DNA of 17,715 nt from Promethearchaeota archaeon (GCA_030605085.1 JAUWBH010000128.1:1-17715), one strand, 5' to 3'; shown: positions 6,549-15,450, counted from the stretch's first letter. The notes: generated by a model from the letters alone, not told the origin. Made by a program: numbers and translations.

Positions 6549-7862
6549 ATGAATGCTATAGAGAAAATAGATCAGAAATTAAAAAAAGATCATCCTGAAG
6601 TCAAGATTCTCAGTATCAATCATGATAATATAGAAGTTGAACTCTTCGGTGAAGCGATTAGAATAAATGATGAGGACTTTGATCTTTTTTCAAAAATCCT
6701 AGATCATTATAAGGGAGATTCTAACATTGTAATAAAGTTAAAAAATTCTTCGATTTATTTTAAGAATAAACTTATTTTCTTTACACAGATGGAACGAAAA
6801 TATAGAGATGCTCTTTTTACATTATTTGGAATTGATATTGAAAAAGAAGAATTTGATTGCAATTTTAACGGAAAAAAACTTTCAATTGAAATGGGTAATT
6901 TAAAAGATCTAAATTCCTATGAAACTGACAATTTTAAAGATTTTGTTGAAAAAATGGAAAAAGAGGATTTAGATATAGATCTGCATATAGGTGGAATATT
7001 AATTAATCTTATTAGCGGATCAGATAACCCAATCGAGTATTATCTTAAAATCAATAATGATATTGACCAGTTAAATAAGCGAATAATTACAGAGGAAATT
7101 ATAAATTTAGTAAATTTTGTAATTTTTGAATTTTATAGAAATACGGGAATAATGTTTAGACTAGTTGATAGTAGTATCAATTCACAATCTTTTATTGATT
7201 ATAGATCTTATAATATTAGTAAAAAAGTTGTAAAACCAATTGAAGTTGGAATATATCGATATATTGATCCTTTTTTGTTAGATATGATTTATGAAGGGGA
7301 AATAACTCCCTCTCCATTTTTCAAGTTTTTATCCTATTACCGTGTGTTTGAATATTTTTACGATAAAGCTCCTATGGGTAAAGTCATCAAAGATATCAGG
7401 AGAATAATTATAAAACCTGAATTTGCAAGTGATTTGGAAGGTTATACAAAAAAGATTTATGAAATTGTTAGGAATAATACATTAACGGCAAGGGAAGTGG
7501 ATAAACTCAAAGCTTTATTAATTGAATTCATTGAACCCGATATTTTAGATAAAATTGATGATAAAATAACTAATCATATGAAAAAGAGAATCATTTTAGA
7601 TGGTGGTTTAGAATTACCTTCAATTATTAATAAGGGATCTTTGAACTGGAAAACTTGTGCAGATAGAATCTATGATTTAAGAAGAGCAATTGTTCATTCA
7701 AATCCAAACTTTTGGAAAAAAGATAAAAAACCAATCCATTATACTAAAAAGAATTTTGAGTATGTCTGGACTGAATCAAATTTTTTAAGAATTCTCTCAG
7801 TTGAGCTCATTGGAAAAGCAACTCTTGATTTTTATAAAAGTCTAACGGGAAACATAAAATAG
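6549..7862 (+). CDS. Apea-like HEPN-domain protein
   Basis: A 437-aa protein. The N-terminal two-thirds are alpha/beta and unrecognised. From about residue 255 it looks like an Apea-type HEPN domain: an aromatic helix FFKFLSYYRVFEYFYD, a helical middle, and near the end R378-x4-H383 in DLRRAIVHSN, the R-x4-6-H motif that forms the catalytic centre of HEPN ribonucleases. HEPN proteins cleave RNA in toxin-antitoxin, abortive-infection and CRISPR effectors. No nucleotidyltransferase (MNT) antitoxin gene is adjacent. The second ATG at 6553 is out of frame, so 6549 is kept. Its 3' end overlaps the convergent Swt1-HEPN gene by 56 bases, which could make the two transcripts antisense at their tails. 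Function as an RNase is inferred from the motif. Confidence 0.8.
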   Translation: MNAIEKIDQKLKKDHPEVKILSINHDNIEVELFGEAIRINDEDFDLFSKILDHYKGDSNIVIKLKNSSIYFKNKLIFFTQMERKYRDALFTLFGIDIEKEEFDCNFNGKKLSIEMGNLKDLNSYETDNFKDFVEKMEKEDLDIDLHIGGILINLISGSDNPIEYYLKINNDIDQLNKRIITEEIINLVNFVIFEFYRNTGIMFRLVDSSINSQSFIDYRSYNISKKVVKPIEVGIYRYIDPFLLDMIYEGEITPSPFFKFLSYYRVFEYFYDKAPMGKVIKDIRRIIIKPEFASDLEGYTKKIYEIVRNNTLTAREVDKLKALLIEFIEPDILDKIDDKITNHMKKRIILDGGLELPSIINKGSLNWKTCADRIYDLRRAIVHSNPNFWKKDKKPIHYTKKNFEYVWTESNFLRILSVELIGKATLDFYKSLTGNIK

Positions 7863-8319
7863 GAATGGAATCCCTGTTATCAATTGCATTAGTTAATGTC
7901 TCTTCGATATTTTGGAAATATCCGAACGAATCTAAAAACTTTAGGAGGTTTGTGTGACTTTTACCTTGCTGATGCATCAATTTAAACGTCTCATAACAAT
8001 ACTTTTTTACAATGTTATTGGTTTCCTCATTTTCTTTTAAAGGGCTTAACGCTTCGAGAGCTGTCCTTTGTTTATCATCTTCCTTATCTTGAATAAAAAT
8101 GCCAATTACAACACATAATCTCTTAAAAGTATCGAGATTATGTTGATTGAAAGAGGATTCATAATTAATCTTCCTTAGCTCATTTGTTATAGAATGGAGT
8201 GCGCTTCTTATCATGTCAGGAGCTATTTCCCCCGTATCGATCATACTAATATATTTATTTATCTTTTCATAATTAATTTCTTTAAATCTATGATCACCAG
8301 ATTCGTAGTATTCTTCCAT
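7807..8319 (-). CDS. C-terminal part of an interrupted HEPN-family protein
   Basis: A 170-aa frame from ATG 8319, helical throughout, with paired helices such as IRSALHSITNELRKI and FKRLCVVIGIFIQDKED suggesting a HEAT-like or helical-bundle domain. No family is recognised. It lies in exactly the same reading frame as the Swt1-HEPN gene upstream: the frame is open from 8415 down to 8320 with protein-like sequence (ITNIYSQLSVDLEYKAF), and only the TAA at 8418-8416 separates the two. The pair is therefore most likely one protein of about 352 aa broken by a nonsense mutation. The gene end overlaps the 3' end of the Apea-like HEPN gene by 56 bases. Confidence 0.65.
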   Translation of the reverse strand: MEEYYESGDHRFKEINYEKINKYISMIDTGEIAPDMIRSALHSITNELRKINYESSFNQHNLDTFKRLCVVIGIFIQDKEDDKQRTALEALSPLKENEETNNIVKKYCYETFKLMHQQGKSHTNLLKFLDSFGYFQNIEETLTNAIDNRDSIPILCFPLDFYKNQELLFQ

Positions 8320-8415
8320 ATCATTGTCTTGATCGTAATCTATATCTCTAAACGCTTTGTATTCTAAATCGACGCTTAATTGAGAATAAATATTTGTAAT
8401 ATAGGTGTCTGCTGT

Positions 8416-8865
8416 TTATTGTTCGTTCCAACCGAGATAACTATTGTAAACAACCTTATTGCGAAGATCGTACAATTCTTCCAATTTAGAGGTTAACCAC
8501 TGTTCTTTTAGGAATAAATGGCGAAAAAGGCTCCAATTACTACTAATGATTGTTTTTAAATCTAACAGGTCAGTATAAAAAAGGTCAGAATCCCCTCTGA
8601 TGGACATCCATTTTTTGTTTTTCTCATTGTCTTTCCGTTCTTTAATCTTTTCGTTGATTTTTTTGTTGATTGTCAATTTTTTCCAAAAATTTGTGCCAAA
8701 CTCGTCCTTAGCTATTTGTTCTATGAACAGTCTAAGAAAATTTTCAAATACAAAAAGGTTATAATAGATTTCTGACATCTCGCTGCCTTTATCTATAAAT
8801 TCTGACGGAAGCTCGAATGTGAAGTTCTCTTTCTCTTTCGATTTTCTTAGCTTCTTTGGATTCAT
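8416..8865 (-). CDS. Swt1-type HEPN domain protein, truncated by an in-frame stop
   Basis: The 149 residues before the stop match the Swt1-type HEPN layout: a first helix ENFLRLFIEQIAKDEFGTNFWKK, a Lys/Glu-rich link (KINEKIKERKDNEKNKK), then the helices YTDLLDLKTIISSNWSLFRH and WLTSKLEELYDLRNKVVYN. The R-N-x-x-x-H motif that normally closes such domains is here R135-N-K-V-V-Y140, with Tyr in place of the catalytic His, so RNase activity is doubtful even if the gene were intact. TAA at 8418-8416 ends the frame, but the same frame continues open into the 7807-8319 segment. The ATG at 8865 is the first Met; the 240-base gap upstream is shared with the divergent 1114-aa gene. Confidence 0.7.
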   Translation of the reverse strand: MNPKKLRKSKEKENFTFELPSEFIDKGSEMSEIYYNLFVFENFLRLFIEQIAKDEFGTNFWKKLTINKKINEKIKERKDNEKNKKWMSIRGDSDLFYTDLLDLKTIISSNWSLFRHLFLKEQWLTSKLEELYDLRNKVVYNSYLGWNEQ

Positions 8866-9048
8866 TATTAAACAAATTTATCATCTCTATTAAAACTCTT
8901 TTTTCTAATTAGTTTTAATAAGATTTACCTTACAGTCGAAACATGTTGTTGAAAGAAAATCGAACACCCGTAACTTTTATAATATTTCTTATACCTACCT
9001 CTACCTAACTTGTTATTATATATAAAAATTCACTTAGTCTCTTACTTA

Positions 9049-9056
9049 TTTAAATA
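9049..9056 (+). promoter_or_regulatory. TATA box for the 1114-aa gene
   Basis: TTTAAATA, the canonical archaeal box, lies about 50 bases before ATG 9106. It would leave a leader of roughly 25 bases containing AAAAGGTAA as a weak ribosome-binding sequence. A second candidate, CTATAAAT at 9067-9074, would give a nearly leaderless transcript. Confidence 0.4.
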
Positions 9057-9105
9057 TTCGATTTAACTATAAATTTCATAGTAAAATAAAAGGTAATCCA
9101 ATTTT

Positions 9106-12100
9106 ATGGAAAATATAAAATATACTGATAGACAATTAGACATTTTAAAAATTCTTAAAAATCAAACATTTAGTCAAAAAAATCTTTCTGATATGTATCA
9201 AGGGGCAATAATGGCTAAAGGTTATCATGAAAATCCTGACTCTTTATATCAAGCAGCTCATTCTCTAAGAGAATTGACTGATTATATGACAAAGCATTTG
9301 AAGAGAATTGGTGCTAAAGATCGAAAAGATCAAATGAGAATTTTTATCGAGGATTTCGATCCATTGGGGGGTTTAAAACAAGAAGCTGTTATAAATCAAT
9401 GGCTTGATCTATATGACTATTTCGTACAACTATGTCATCATCACGATAGTATATCACCTCCGGAATTATTCGAAGAAAAATTATATCAACTTGAAAATGT
9501 AATTCTAGCGATTCATGGGCCGATATCAGTCCCTATTGCCGAGCTTGATAGATTGATAGAGAACGAGAATCCTACAGTAGAAGACCTCGAACTAGTATTG
9601 TCTCTAATTAAGAATTTATCTTCTTACGAATATTTCTTTAAACAACTCAAACACCCTAACTGGCTTGAACTATTAGACGAAAAAGGTGTATATAACAATA
9701 CTCCAAGATATGGTGAAAGAAGTATCGAGCCACTATTTTTATTAAAAATTGTTAAGAAAAAACCGGATAAAGTGTTAGAAATTATAAAAAGGCACTCAGA
9801 GACAGATCATCCCGGAGCAAGAGTTAATTACATAAAAACCCTTACTCAAATGCCAGCTGACTCCATAATTCAGATGATTAAACCGTTAAAAAAATGGATT
9901 AATTCCCAAGATAATTACACTCCATCACTTTTTTTTGCTTTAGTAGATTTGGTATTAAAATTAATACAAAATGACAAAGAAGATGAGCTGTTTGATTTAA
10001 TTAATATGATGTATGCTATCAAAGCAGAAATTCTAAAAAATGATGAAAAATTAAGAAAAAGATTAGATGAGATTTTTGATAAAAGGTGGAAAAATGGAAA
10101 TATCGAACAATATGGTATGGTAGATCTTTACCAAGAAGATTTAGGTGGGGAGTTTCAAGAAAAGTTCGAAATCTATTCGTACGAATCAATGATCAGAAAA
10201 ATCTTATCAGACTTAATAGAAAAGTATCCTATTAAATCTTTAAAATTGTTTTTAAAAAATCTAAATTTCTCTATTAATTTCTTTTTAAAAAACAAAGATA
10301 GAAATAATATAGATGATCACTCCTTAATTTGGAGAAATAATTTAAAGGAGGAGCCAATCAGTAAAACTTTTCGAAATGTCCTCATAGATGTTGCCATTGA
10401 AATCATTTTATACATCGGTAATAATGTAAAGGAAAGATTTCCAGATGTAATTTTGGAACTACAGAAATATAATAACTTATCCTTTAGGCGTCTAGAATTC
10501 CTTGCCTATAACAACTTTCCTGAATTATCTGCTGATCTTATTAACAAAATTGAACTTAAAAATGAACACTTTAAGACAATTGATGAAAATTACGAATTAT
10601 TCCATGTTTTTGATTCTTTTTTCGATCAATTACCAGATGAAACTCAAAATTCTTACTTAAAATATATTACTCAGGGAGTGAAAAAACAAAAAAAGGCTTT
10701 GAGGAAGAGTAAATGGAATATAAACCTGCCAAAGCCAAAGAAAGAAGATATAGATCGCTATATAAAGCACGATCAAATAAGAAAACTCAAACCCATTAGA
10801 AAATATATTAAACAAGATTTTCTAAAAAAATTGGGTATTGATTTTACAGAAATTGATAAAGTAAACCTTTTTGAAGAAAGAGGAGTTGTTTTTGGAACTA
10901 AAAGTCCTTTATCTGAATCTACGATTGAAAATTTTACCATAGAAGAGTTAAAAGCGTATTTACTTAAATATGACGAAGAGAAGAGTTTTGATTTTGATAA
11001 AATTGGATTAGGGCGTCAATTAGAAAATAATGTACCAAAAAGACCTAATGAATTTATAATCATGCTTAATGATGCGGTAAATCAACCCAAACTTCATAAG
11101 TATATATCTTTCATAATAGCTGGATTAAATAAAGCTCTAAAAGGAAATCAAAACTTAGATATTAATAGTTTGTTTAAAATATTTAAAATTCTACTAAGTG
11201 AAGATTTTGTTATCGATAGTGAGCCACTCTTATTTAAAGAAGATACAAGTAGAGACATTATAAAGAGTATAGCTGATTATTTCTTTGAAAATTTAAAAAT
11301 TGAAAGGATTTCTATTGATTTCAAACAAATAGTATGGGAGTTGATCGTAAAACTTTTAAACGTAAAGGATATTAATAATGAGGCAGAAACTAAGGCTATA
11401 CAAGGTAACTGGATGCCTAGAGCCATGAGTTTAAACTCAGTATATGGAATTGCTACCAACACAATATTTGCTTACATATCTTGGGTTATGGAATTTGGCC
11501 CTGGAAAATATAAACTTGAAGAAAATAAATTGACAAAATTCTTCCCTGAAATACTAGAAGTTATTGAAAATCTCTTAAATGAGCCCCTATATACTACAAA
11601 ATATATAATTGGAAGTAATTTTTATTACTTATGCCATTTAGATTTAGATTGGGTGAAATGTAAAATAAATATTATCTTTCCTCACGATAAAGAGCACTTA
11701 GATTATTTTGAGGCTGCTTGGTCAGGCTTTATCGATTATAATAGTATTGTTGTCCCATTCTTTGAGCTATTAAGACCTAGTTATTTGTACGCTTTAAACC
11801 TAATAAATGAAGAGTTTAGACTTATTCCTTTTTCAAAAGACCATTTTATAGATCAAATTATGATCTTGTATATTAATGATTTAGAACAATTGAATGATGA
11901 GCACTCCTTAATATTTAAATTTTTTAATACGGCTTCAGGAGAATATAGAAAAATTGCGATTAGGAACATTGGAACCAATCTAAGTAAATACCAAGATAAA
12001 GAGGATTTTGAAAAGATAAAAAATCGTTTAATCAATCTCTTTGATTATAGATTAAAAGAAGCAAGTAGTGAAAATATTGCAAACTATATAGAGGAATTGC

Positions 12101-12450
12101 ATGGTTTCATTTATTGGTTTAGAAACTCAATTTTTGAAGAAGAATGGACGATCAATAGGCTCCTTGAAATATTGAGACTTTTAAATGACTCATTTAAAGA
12201 ATCTTATTTTATTCCTGAAATTTTGGAAGATTTTGCTGAAGAATATCCAGTTCAAGTAATTGAATGCATAGAGATAATTATTAAAAAAGAAATTAAAGAT
12301 GGGTTTCTTATATTCGAAAATAAATATAAAAGTATGCTAAAAGATGTAATAAACTCAGAAAATGAAGAAGCTAAACAAAAAGCTGTTCATTTGCTTAACT
12401 ACCTCCTAATAATGAATCTTCACAACTTTAAGGATCTCTTGACCGATTAG
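9106..12450 (+). CDS. Giant helical-repeat (HEAT-like) protein, defence-island type
   Basis: A 1114-aa protein, almost entirely amphipathic helices with HEAT-like pairs and no membrane segment or Walker motif. Landmarks: an N-terminal helical domain (SLYQAAHSLRELTDYMTKHL near 45-65; DYFVQLCHHHD near 105), then SSYEYFFKQLKHPNWLELL and KGVYNNTP (near 170-200), helical repeats through the middle, a basic stretch (KKQKKALRKSK, about 525), and conserved-looking islands AMSLNSVYGIATN and FEAAWSGFIDYNSIVVPFF in the last third. From memory these phrases resemble a widespread family of very large bacterial helical proteins of uncharacterised function; I cannot name it with certainty. It is probably a sensor or scaffold rather than an enzyme. 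The gene is intact, starts a plus-strand series to 15450, and is followed by a T-rich stretch. Confidence 0.85.
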   Translation: MENIKYTDRQLDILKILKNQTFSQKNLSDMYQGAIMAKGYHENPDSLYQAAHSLRELTDYMTKHLKRIGAKDRKDQMRIFIEDFDPLGGLKQEAVINQWLDLYDYFVQLCHHHDSISPPELFEEKLYQLENVILAIHGPISVPIAELDRLIENENPTVEDLELVLSLIKNLSSYEYFFKQLKHPNWLELLDEKGVYNNTPRYGERSIEPLFLLKIVKKKPDKVLEIIKRHSETDHPGARVNYIKTLTQMPADSIIQMIKPLKKWINSQDNYTPSLFFALVDLVLKLIQNDKEDELFDLINMMYAIKAEILKNDEKLRKRLDEIFDKRWKNGNIEQYGMVDLYQEDLGGEFQEKFEIYSYESMIRKILSDLIEKYPIKSLKLFLKNLNFSINFFLKNKDRNNIDDHSLIWRNNLKEEPISKTFRNVLIDVAIEIILYIGNNVKERFPDVILELQKYNNLSFRRLEFLAYNNFPELSADLINKIELKNEHFKTIDENYELFHVFDSFFDQLPDETQNSYLKYITQGVKKQKKALRKSKWNINLPKPKKEDIDRYIKHDQIRKLKPIRKYIKQDFLKKLGIDFTEIDKVNLFEERGVVFGTKSPLSESTIENFTIEELKAYLLKYDEEKSFDFDKIGLGRQLENNVPKRPNEFIIMLNDAVNQPKLHKYISFIIAGLNKALKGNQNLDINSLFKIFKILLSEDFVIDSEPLLFKEDTSRDIIKSIADYFFENLKIERISIDFKQIVWELIVKLLNVKDINNEAETKAIQGNWMPRAMSLNSVYGIATNTIFAYISWVMEFGPGKYKLEENKLTKFFPEILEVIENLLNEPLYTTKYIIGSNFYYLCHLDLDWVKCKINIIFPHDKEHLDYFEAAWSGFIDYNSIVVPFFELLRPSYLYALNLINEEFRLIPFSKDHFIDQIMILYINDLEQLNDEHSLIFKFFNTASGEYRKIAIRNIGTNLSKYQDKEDFEKIKNRLINLFDYRLKEASSENIANYIEELHGFIYWFRNSIFEEEWTINRLLEILRLLNDSFKESYFIPEILEDFAEEYPVQVIECIEIIIKKEIKDGFLIFENKYKSMLKDVINSENEEAKQKAVHLLNYLLIMNLHNFKDLLTD

Positions 12451-12460
12451 TTTTGAGTAA

Positions 12461-12474
12461 TTGTTTTATTTTTA
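12461..12474 (+). terminator. T-rich archaeal-type terminator after the 1114-aa gene
   Basis: TTGTTTTATTTTTA lies 11 bases after the stop at 12450. Oligo-T runs without a hairpin are typical archaeal termination sites. It suggests that the following gene is transcribed mainly from its own promoter, for which CTATAAAAG (12578-12586) and ATATAAAA (12591-12598) are candidates. Confidence 0.35.
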
Positions 12475-12648
12475 TCGACTCTCGAGAATCATATTGAATT
12501 TTATATAAAATCGCAAAGTTTTGTGGATTATCTCTTTATTGTATTGGAGTATCTTTTTGTAGTATATATTGTCCAGACTATAAAAGAAATATATAAAACT
12601 TCATAATGATTTATCCAAATAATTACAGAAATTCAATGAGTGTTTTAA

Positions 12649-13197
12649 GTGTATGATATTTCATTTATGGATTGGAGATCTGATATTGAGCGTAGTATAA
12701 TTAAAGGAAATTGGGTTCTCGTTTATAATAAACAACAAAACCAATATGAAGATTATTGGATTTGTTCTGCTCTCATCCCAAATGAACGCATAAAAGAAGC
12801 TTTAAATTCTGATAACTGGGACATATTTTTAGGACAAGGACATCCTGACTTTGGCTCATCTGCACCAGATTTTAAACCAAAATATCTCAGGTTTGGTAAT
12901 TTCGAGAACATTGAACCCTTGGTGTATTATAGGACATTTTATGATGTAAAAAAAACTTATCTGGAGTTATCGCAAGAATTTATCCACTATTACAATCTGT
13001 ATTATGATCTTGACAACCGCACGTACATAAAAGTACACAACGACGGAAACGAAGAGGATGTCGTAATAATTAAAAACGATTTGATAAAAGTCAAACTAAA
13101 GTATCTTAAAGAATATCTGGCAATTAAAGAATCTCATTTGGCTATATATTTTGATTTAAAAGATTTACCGAAAGAAATTTTACAGAGTTGGGATTAA
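12649..13197 (+). CDS. N-terminal part of a frame-split protein of about 545 aa
   Basis: A 182-aa frame from GTG 12649; an in-frame ATG at 12667 is an alternative start. It begins with DWRSDIERSIIKGNWVLVYN and ends with the phrase VKLKYLKEYLAIKESHLAIYFDL. The stop comes directly after SWD, and the next frame continues without a break in sense (GLKIKNQQIKGDNFIYFI), so this is the first third of a longer protein. From memory both halves resemble one uncharacterised family of roughly this combined length found next to large helical proteins in bacteria; I cannot give it a name. The domain contains many Tyr/Trp and beta-type stretches. The 198-base gap upstream contains TATA-like sequences, so the gene probably has its own promoter. 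Confidence 0.7.
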   Translation: MYDISFMDWRSDIERSIIKGNWVLVYNKQQNQYEDYWICSALIPNERIKEALNSDNWDIFLGQGHPDFGSSAPDFKPKYLRFGNFENIEPLVYYRTFYDVKKTYLELSQEFIHYYNLYYDLDNRTYIKVHNDGNEEDVVIIKNDLIKVKLKYLKEYLAIKESHLAIYFDLKDLPKEILQSWD

Positions 13198-14276
13198 AAA
13201 TAAAGAACCAGCAAATTAAAGGAGATAACTTCATATATTTCATTGATTTAGCAGATAGTGGTATTTATGGTTTGACTAAAAATCGAAATGCAAAATCTTC
13301 TTCAAGATTTTATGGCAAAGTCTTAATATCTGGTAAGAAAGATTTTGTTCCCGATATGTGGGGTAGAAATAAAGAATTCCAAGAATTTATAGTAGGAGTA
13401 GATAAAAATGGGAGCGAGATTTTCTTGGCTTGCGATTCATTCAAACTTGGGCCCAACAAATTCATTCTTCCTGTTTTTTTTAAAAGGGAGGTATTAAAAA
13501 AATATTATGATAATCCTGAAAAATATACCGTAGGAGATAATTATATAAATTGTATATCTTTTTGGAATTTGAGCATTGACAATAATCACGAGAAGTATGT
13601 AGTTGTGCTATTAGGAGATTTAGGAAAGATTCTTTCTAATAAGGAGCAAATGCATTGGAAACACTTCAACCTCCCTCCAGAAGGTGGTTTAAGCAATATT
13701 TCTTACAGAAGATCGTTTCAATGCGAATTTCTCCCTCCTGTGAGAAGCGATCTATTATTTAAAGAAAAATATAGAACTTTCAATATCCTCTGGGCAAAAA
13801 AATTCAGCTGGTCATTATTTATGCCTTTACATGAAGCTGATGTCCATTATTTTAAACGATTAAGAATTCCATTAAGTGAATCTTCTTCCGAATTCGAAGA
13901 ATTAACCTTATGTTTGACAAAAATAATAATTGACTCTTTGAATGAAAAAGAACTTGAAAAACAGACTTTAAGCCCAAATGTAGAAAACTCACAAGGAGGG
14001 ATAACAAAATTAGAGATTTTTCTTGATTCACATAAAATCCGTAGCTATAAAAAGCAAATTTCTTTTTTAAGGGATTTACAAGCACTTAGATCGTCAAGCG
14101 TAGTTCATAGAAAAGGAAAAAACTTCGAAAAAATAGCTAAAACATTCAAAATTTATGAAAGAAATACAATTGAAATTTTTGATGATATTTTACGGAAGGC
14201 GTTGAAATTTTTAGAATATTTAGAAGAAAGTTTTTTAATCGTAGGAGTAAACAAAAAATATTTTTATAAAGATTAA
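13188..14276 (+). CDS. C-terminal part of the frame-split protein, possible HEPN-like end
   Basis: A 362-aa frame whose first start-like codon is TTG 13188, overlapping the 12649 frame by 10 bases. The TTG has no convincing ribosome-binding site, so frame continuation is likelier than independent initiation. Notable phrases are EFIVGVDKNGSEI, LPVFFKREVLKKYYDNPEKY, ISFWNLSIDNNHEKYVVVLL, GDLGKILSNKEQMHWKHFNL and LFMPLHEADVHYF, which I associate from memory with a single conserved uncharacterised family. Near the end, LQALRSSSVVHRKGKN gives R301-x5-H307, within the R-x4-6-H range of HEPN ribonucleases, followed by long helices; this suggests, but does not prove, a C-terminal HEPN fold. It lies between the giant helical protein and the HEPN-zinc-ribbon gene on the same strand. 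Confidence 0.75.
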   Translation: MGLKIKNQQIKGDNFIYFIDLADSGIYGLTKNRNAKSSSRFYGKVLISGKKDFVPDMWGRNKEFQEFIVGVDKNGSEIFLACDSFKLGPNKFILPVFFKREVLKKYYDNPEKYTVGDNYINCISFWNLSIDNNHEKYVVVLLGDLGKILSNKEQMHWKHFNLPPEGGLSNISYRRSFQCEFLPPVRSDLLFKEKYRTFNILWAKKFSWSLFMPLHEADVHYFKRLRIPLSESSSEFEELTLCLTKIIIDSLNEKELEKQTLSPNVENSQGGITKLEIFLDSHKIRSYKKQISFLRDLQALRSSSVVHRKGKNFEKIAKTFKIYERNTIEIFDDILRKALKFLEYLEESFLIVGVNKKYFYKD

Positions 14277-14412
14277 GTCTATTGCTCTTCTCCTTCTACT
14301 CTCAAAACATCCTTGCAAAACCTTTGAAAGTTTTCTTATCTTTAAATTTTATAGAACAAATCTGGAATCAAAGTTTTAAAAGTAAGAAGACCTTAATTAT
14401 AATATACTAATT

Positions 14413-15450
14413 ATGCCATATTTAAGAAATCCTTTTCCAATTTTAAAGAAGTATACTGATCTTAGAAGATATGAAAGCCAACTAAATCAAGCAATGGAAA
14501 AATTCTTTAACGAATTTTTTGGTAATTACGAAATACTCTCTATAGATAGAGTTTTTAACACTTTTTGGGCGTTAGTAGATGATACAAAACTTTTCAACCC
14601 CTTAGGTTGGTATGATACTTTTGCTATTTTTATATTACGCATATTTCCTACTCAAATTCTATTAGATGAGGGTAGAATCATCCAAGAAACACATGATATT
14701 TTTATAAACTGGTTTTTATATCTAGCAAAAAGAATAATTCCAAATCAAAAATATTTGTCAAATAATTTCTTGACTAAACTTATCACAGATGATATTATAA
14801 CTGTTCCAGATTTTGAGGCAGCAAGTTCTTTACTGCATGAAAATGTTGACTTAATTCAAAATTATGATTACCCAGATGTTCTTTCTGATGATAGTATTCC
14901 TCTTGTAGAACGTTTACGGATATTCCGAGCATATTATGTAGGATTTTATGAGTTATTTAGAAGAAAGTGTGTATATATAGAAAAACAGATTTATAGATGG
15001 GAGAATAGATCACATCCTTTACACTCAATTAGAGATATTTTTCAATTATACAATAATAATGATAGAACACCTCCTGGTTTACCAAGAGAAGCATTGAAAG
15101 TTTTAATCCATATTAGAAATTCTTGTACTCATAGAAATATGACAGTATTAGGAGATGGTTCAATAAGAATTAGAGATTATAATAATAGGGATGAACTAAC
15201 ATATGAAGATCATCGAGACATTGTTCAATTAAATGAGTTTTATCACGCTCTTTTAGTATTGGATAAGGGATTTGACGCTATCGCTCTTGTAATTATGCTA
15301 AAAAGGAGAATCGAGAATTTGTATGTGTCGTATGGAAAATTAATTCAGTGTCCTGACTGTGGAACAACGAATTATTATTGTATTTTACCCATCATTACTC
15401 TGATTATATGTAAAAAATGTAAATTCCCTTTTAATCCAAATCAAATATGA
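14413..15450 (+). CDS. HEPN-domain protein with C-terminal zinc ribbon
   Basis: A 345-aa protein. The middle is all-helical, and the helix ending REALKVLIHIRNSCTHRNM carries R235-N-x3-H240, the canonical HEPN RNase motif (R-N-x-x-x-H), followed by polar sequence (GDGSIRIRDYNNR) and two more helices. The C-terminus has C313-x2-C316 (CPDC) and C333-x2-C336 (CKKC), a zinc ribbon, possibly an RNA or DNA reader that steers the HEPN domain. The N-terminal 200 residues are aromatic-rich helices without a known domain. The ATG at 14413 follows AT-rich sequence with no Shine-Dalgarno motif. A gap of 136 bases separates it from the preceding gene and an 8-T run follows, so it is probably monocistronic. 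The RNase role is inferred from the motif; no antitoxin-like gene is adjacent. Confidence 0.85.
   Translation: MPYLRNPFPILKKYTDLRRYESQLNQAMEKFFNEFFGNYEILSIDRVFNTFWALVDDTKLFNPLGWYDTFAIFILRIFPTQILLDEGRIIQETHDIFINWFLYLAKRIIPNQKYLSNNFLTKLITDDIITVPDFEAASSLLHENVDLIQNYDYPDVLSDDSIPLVERLRIFRAYYVGFYELFRRKCVYIEKQIYRWENRSHPLHSIRDIFQLYNNNDRTPPGLPREALKVLIHIRNSCTHRNMTVLGDGSIRIRDYNNRDELTYEDHRDIVQLNEFYHALLVLDKGFDAIALVIMLKRRIENLYVSYGKLIQCPDCGTTNYYCILPIITLIICKKCKFPFNPNQI

Noticed and set aside
13175..13197. Programmed -1 frameshift site for the 12649/13188 genes
   Set aside because: No X-XXY-YYZ heptamer in the needed frame is present between ATTTTACAG and GGGATTAAAA; an indel explains the split more simply.
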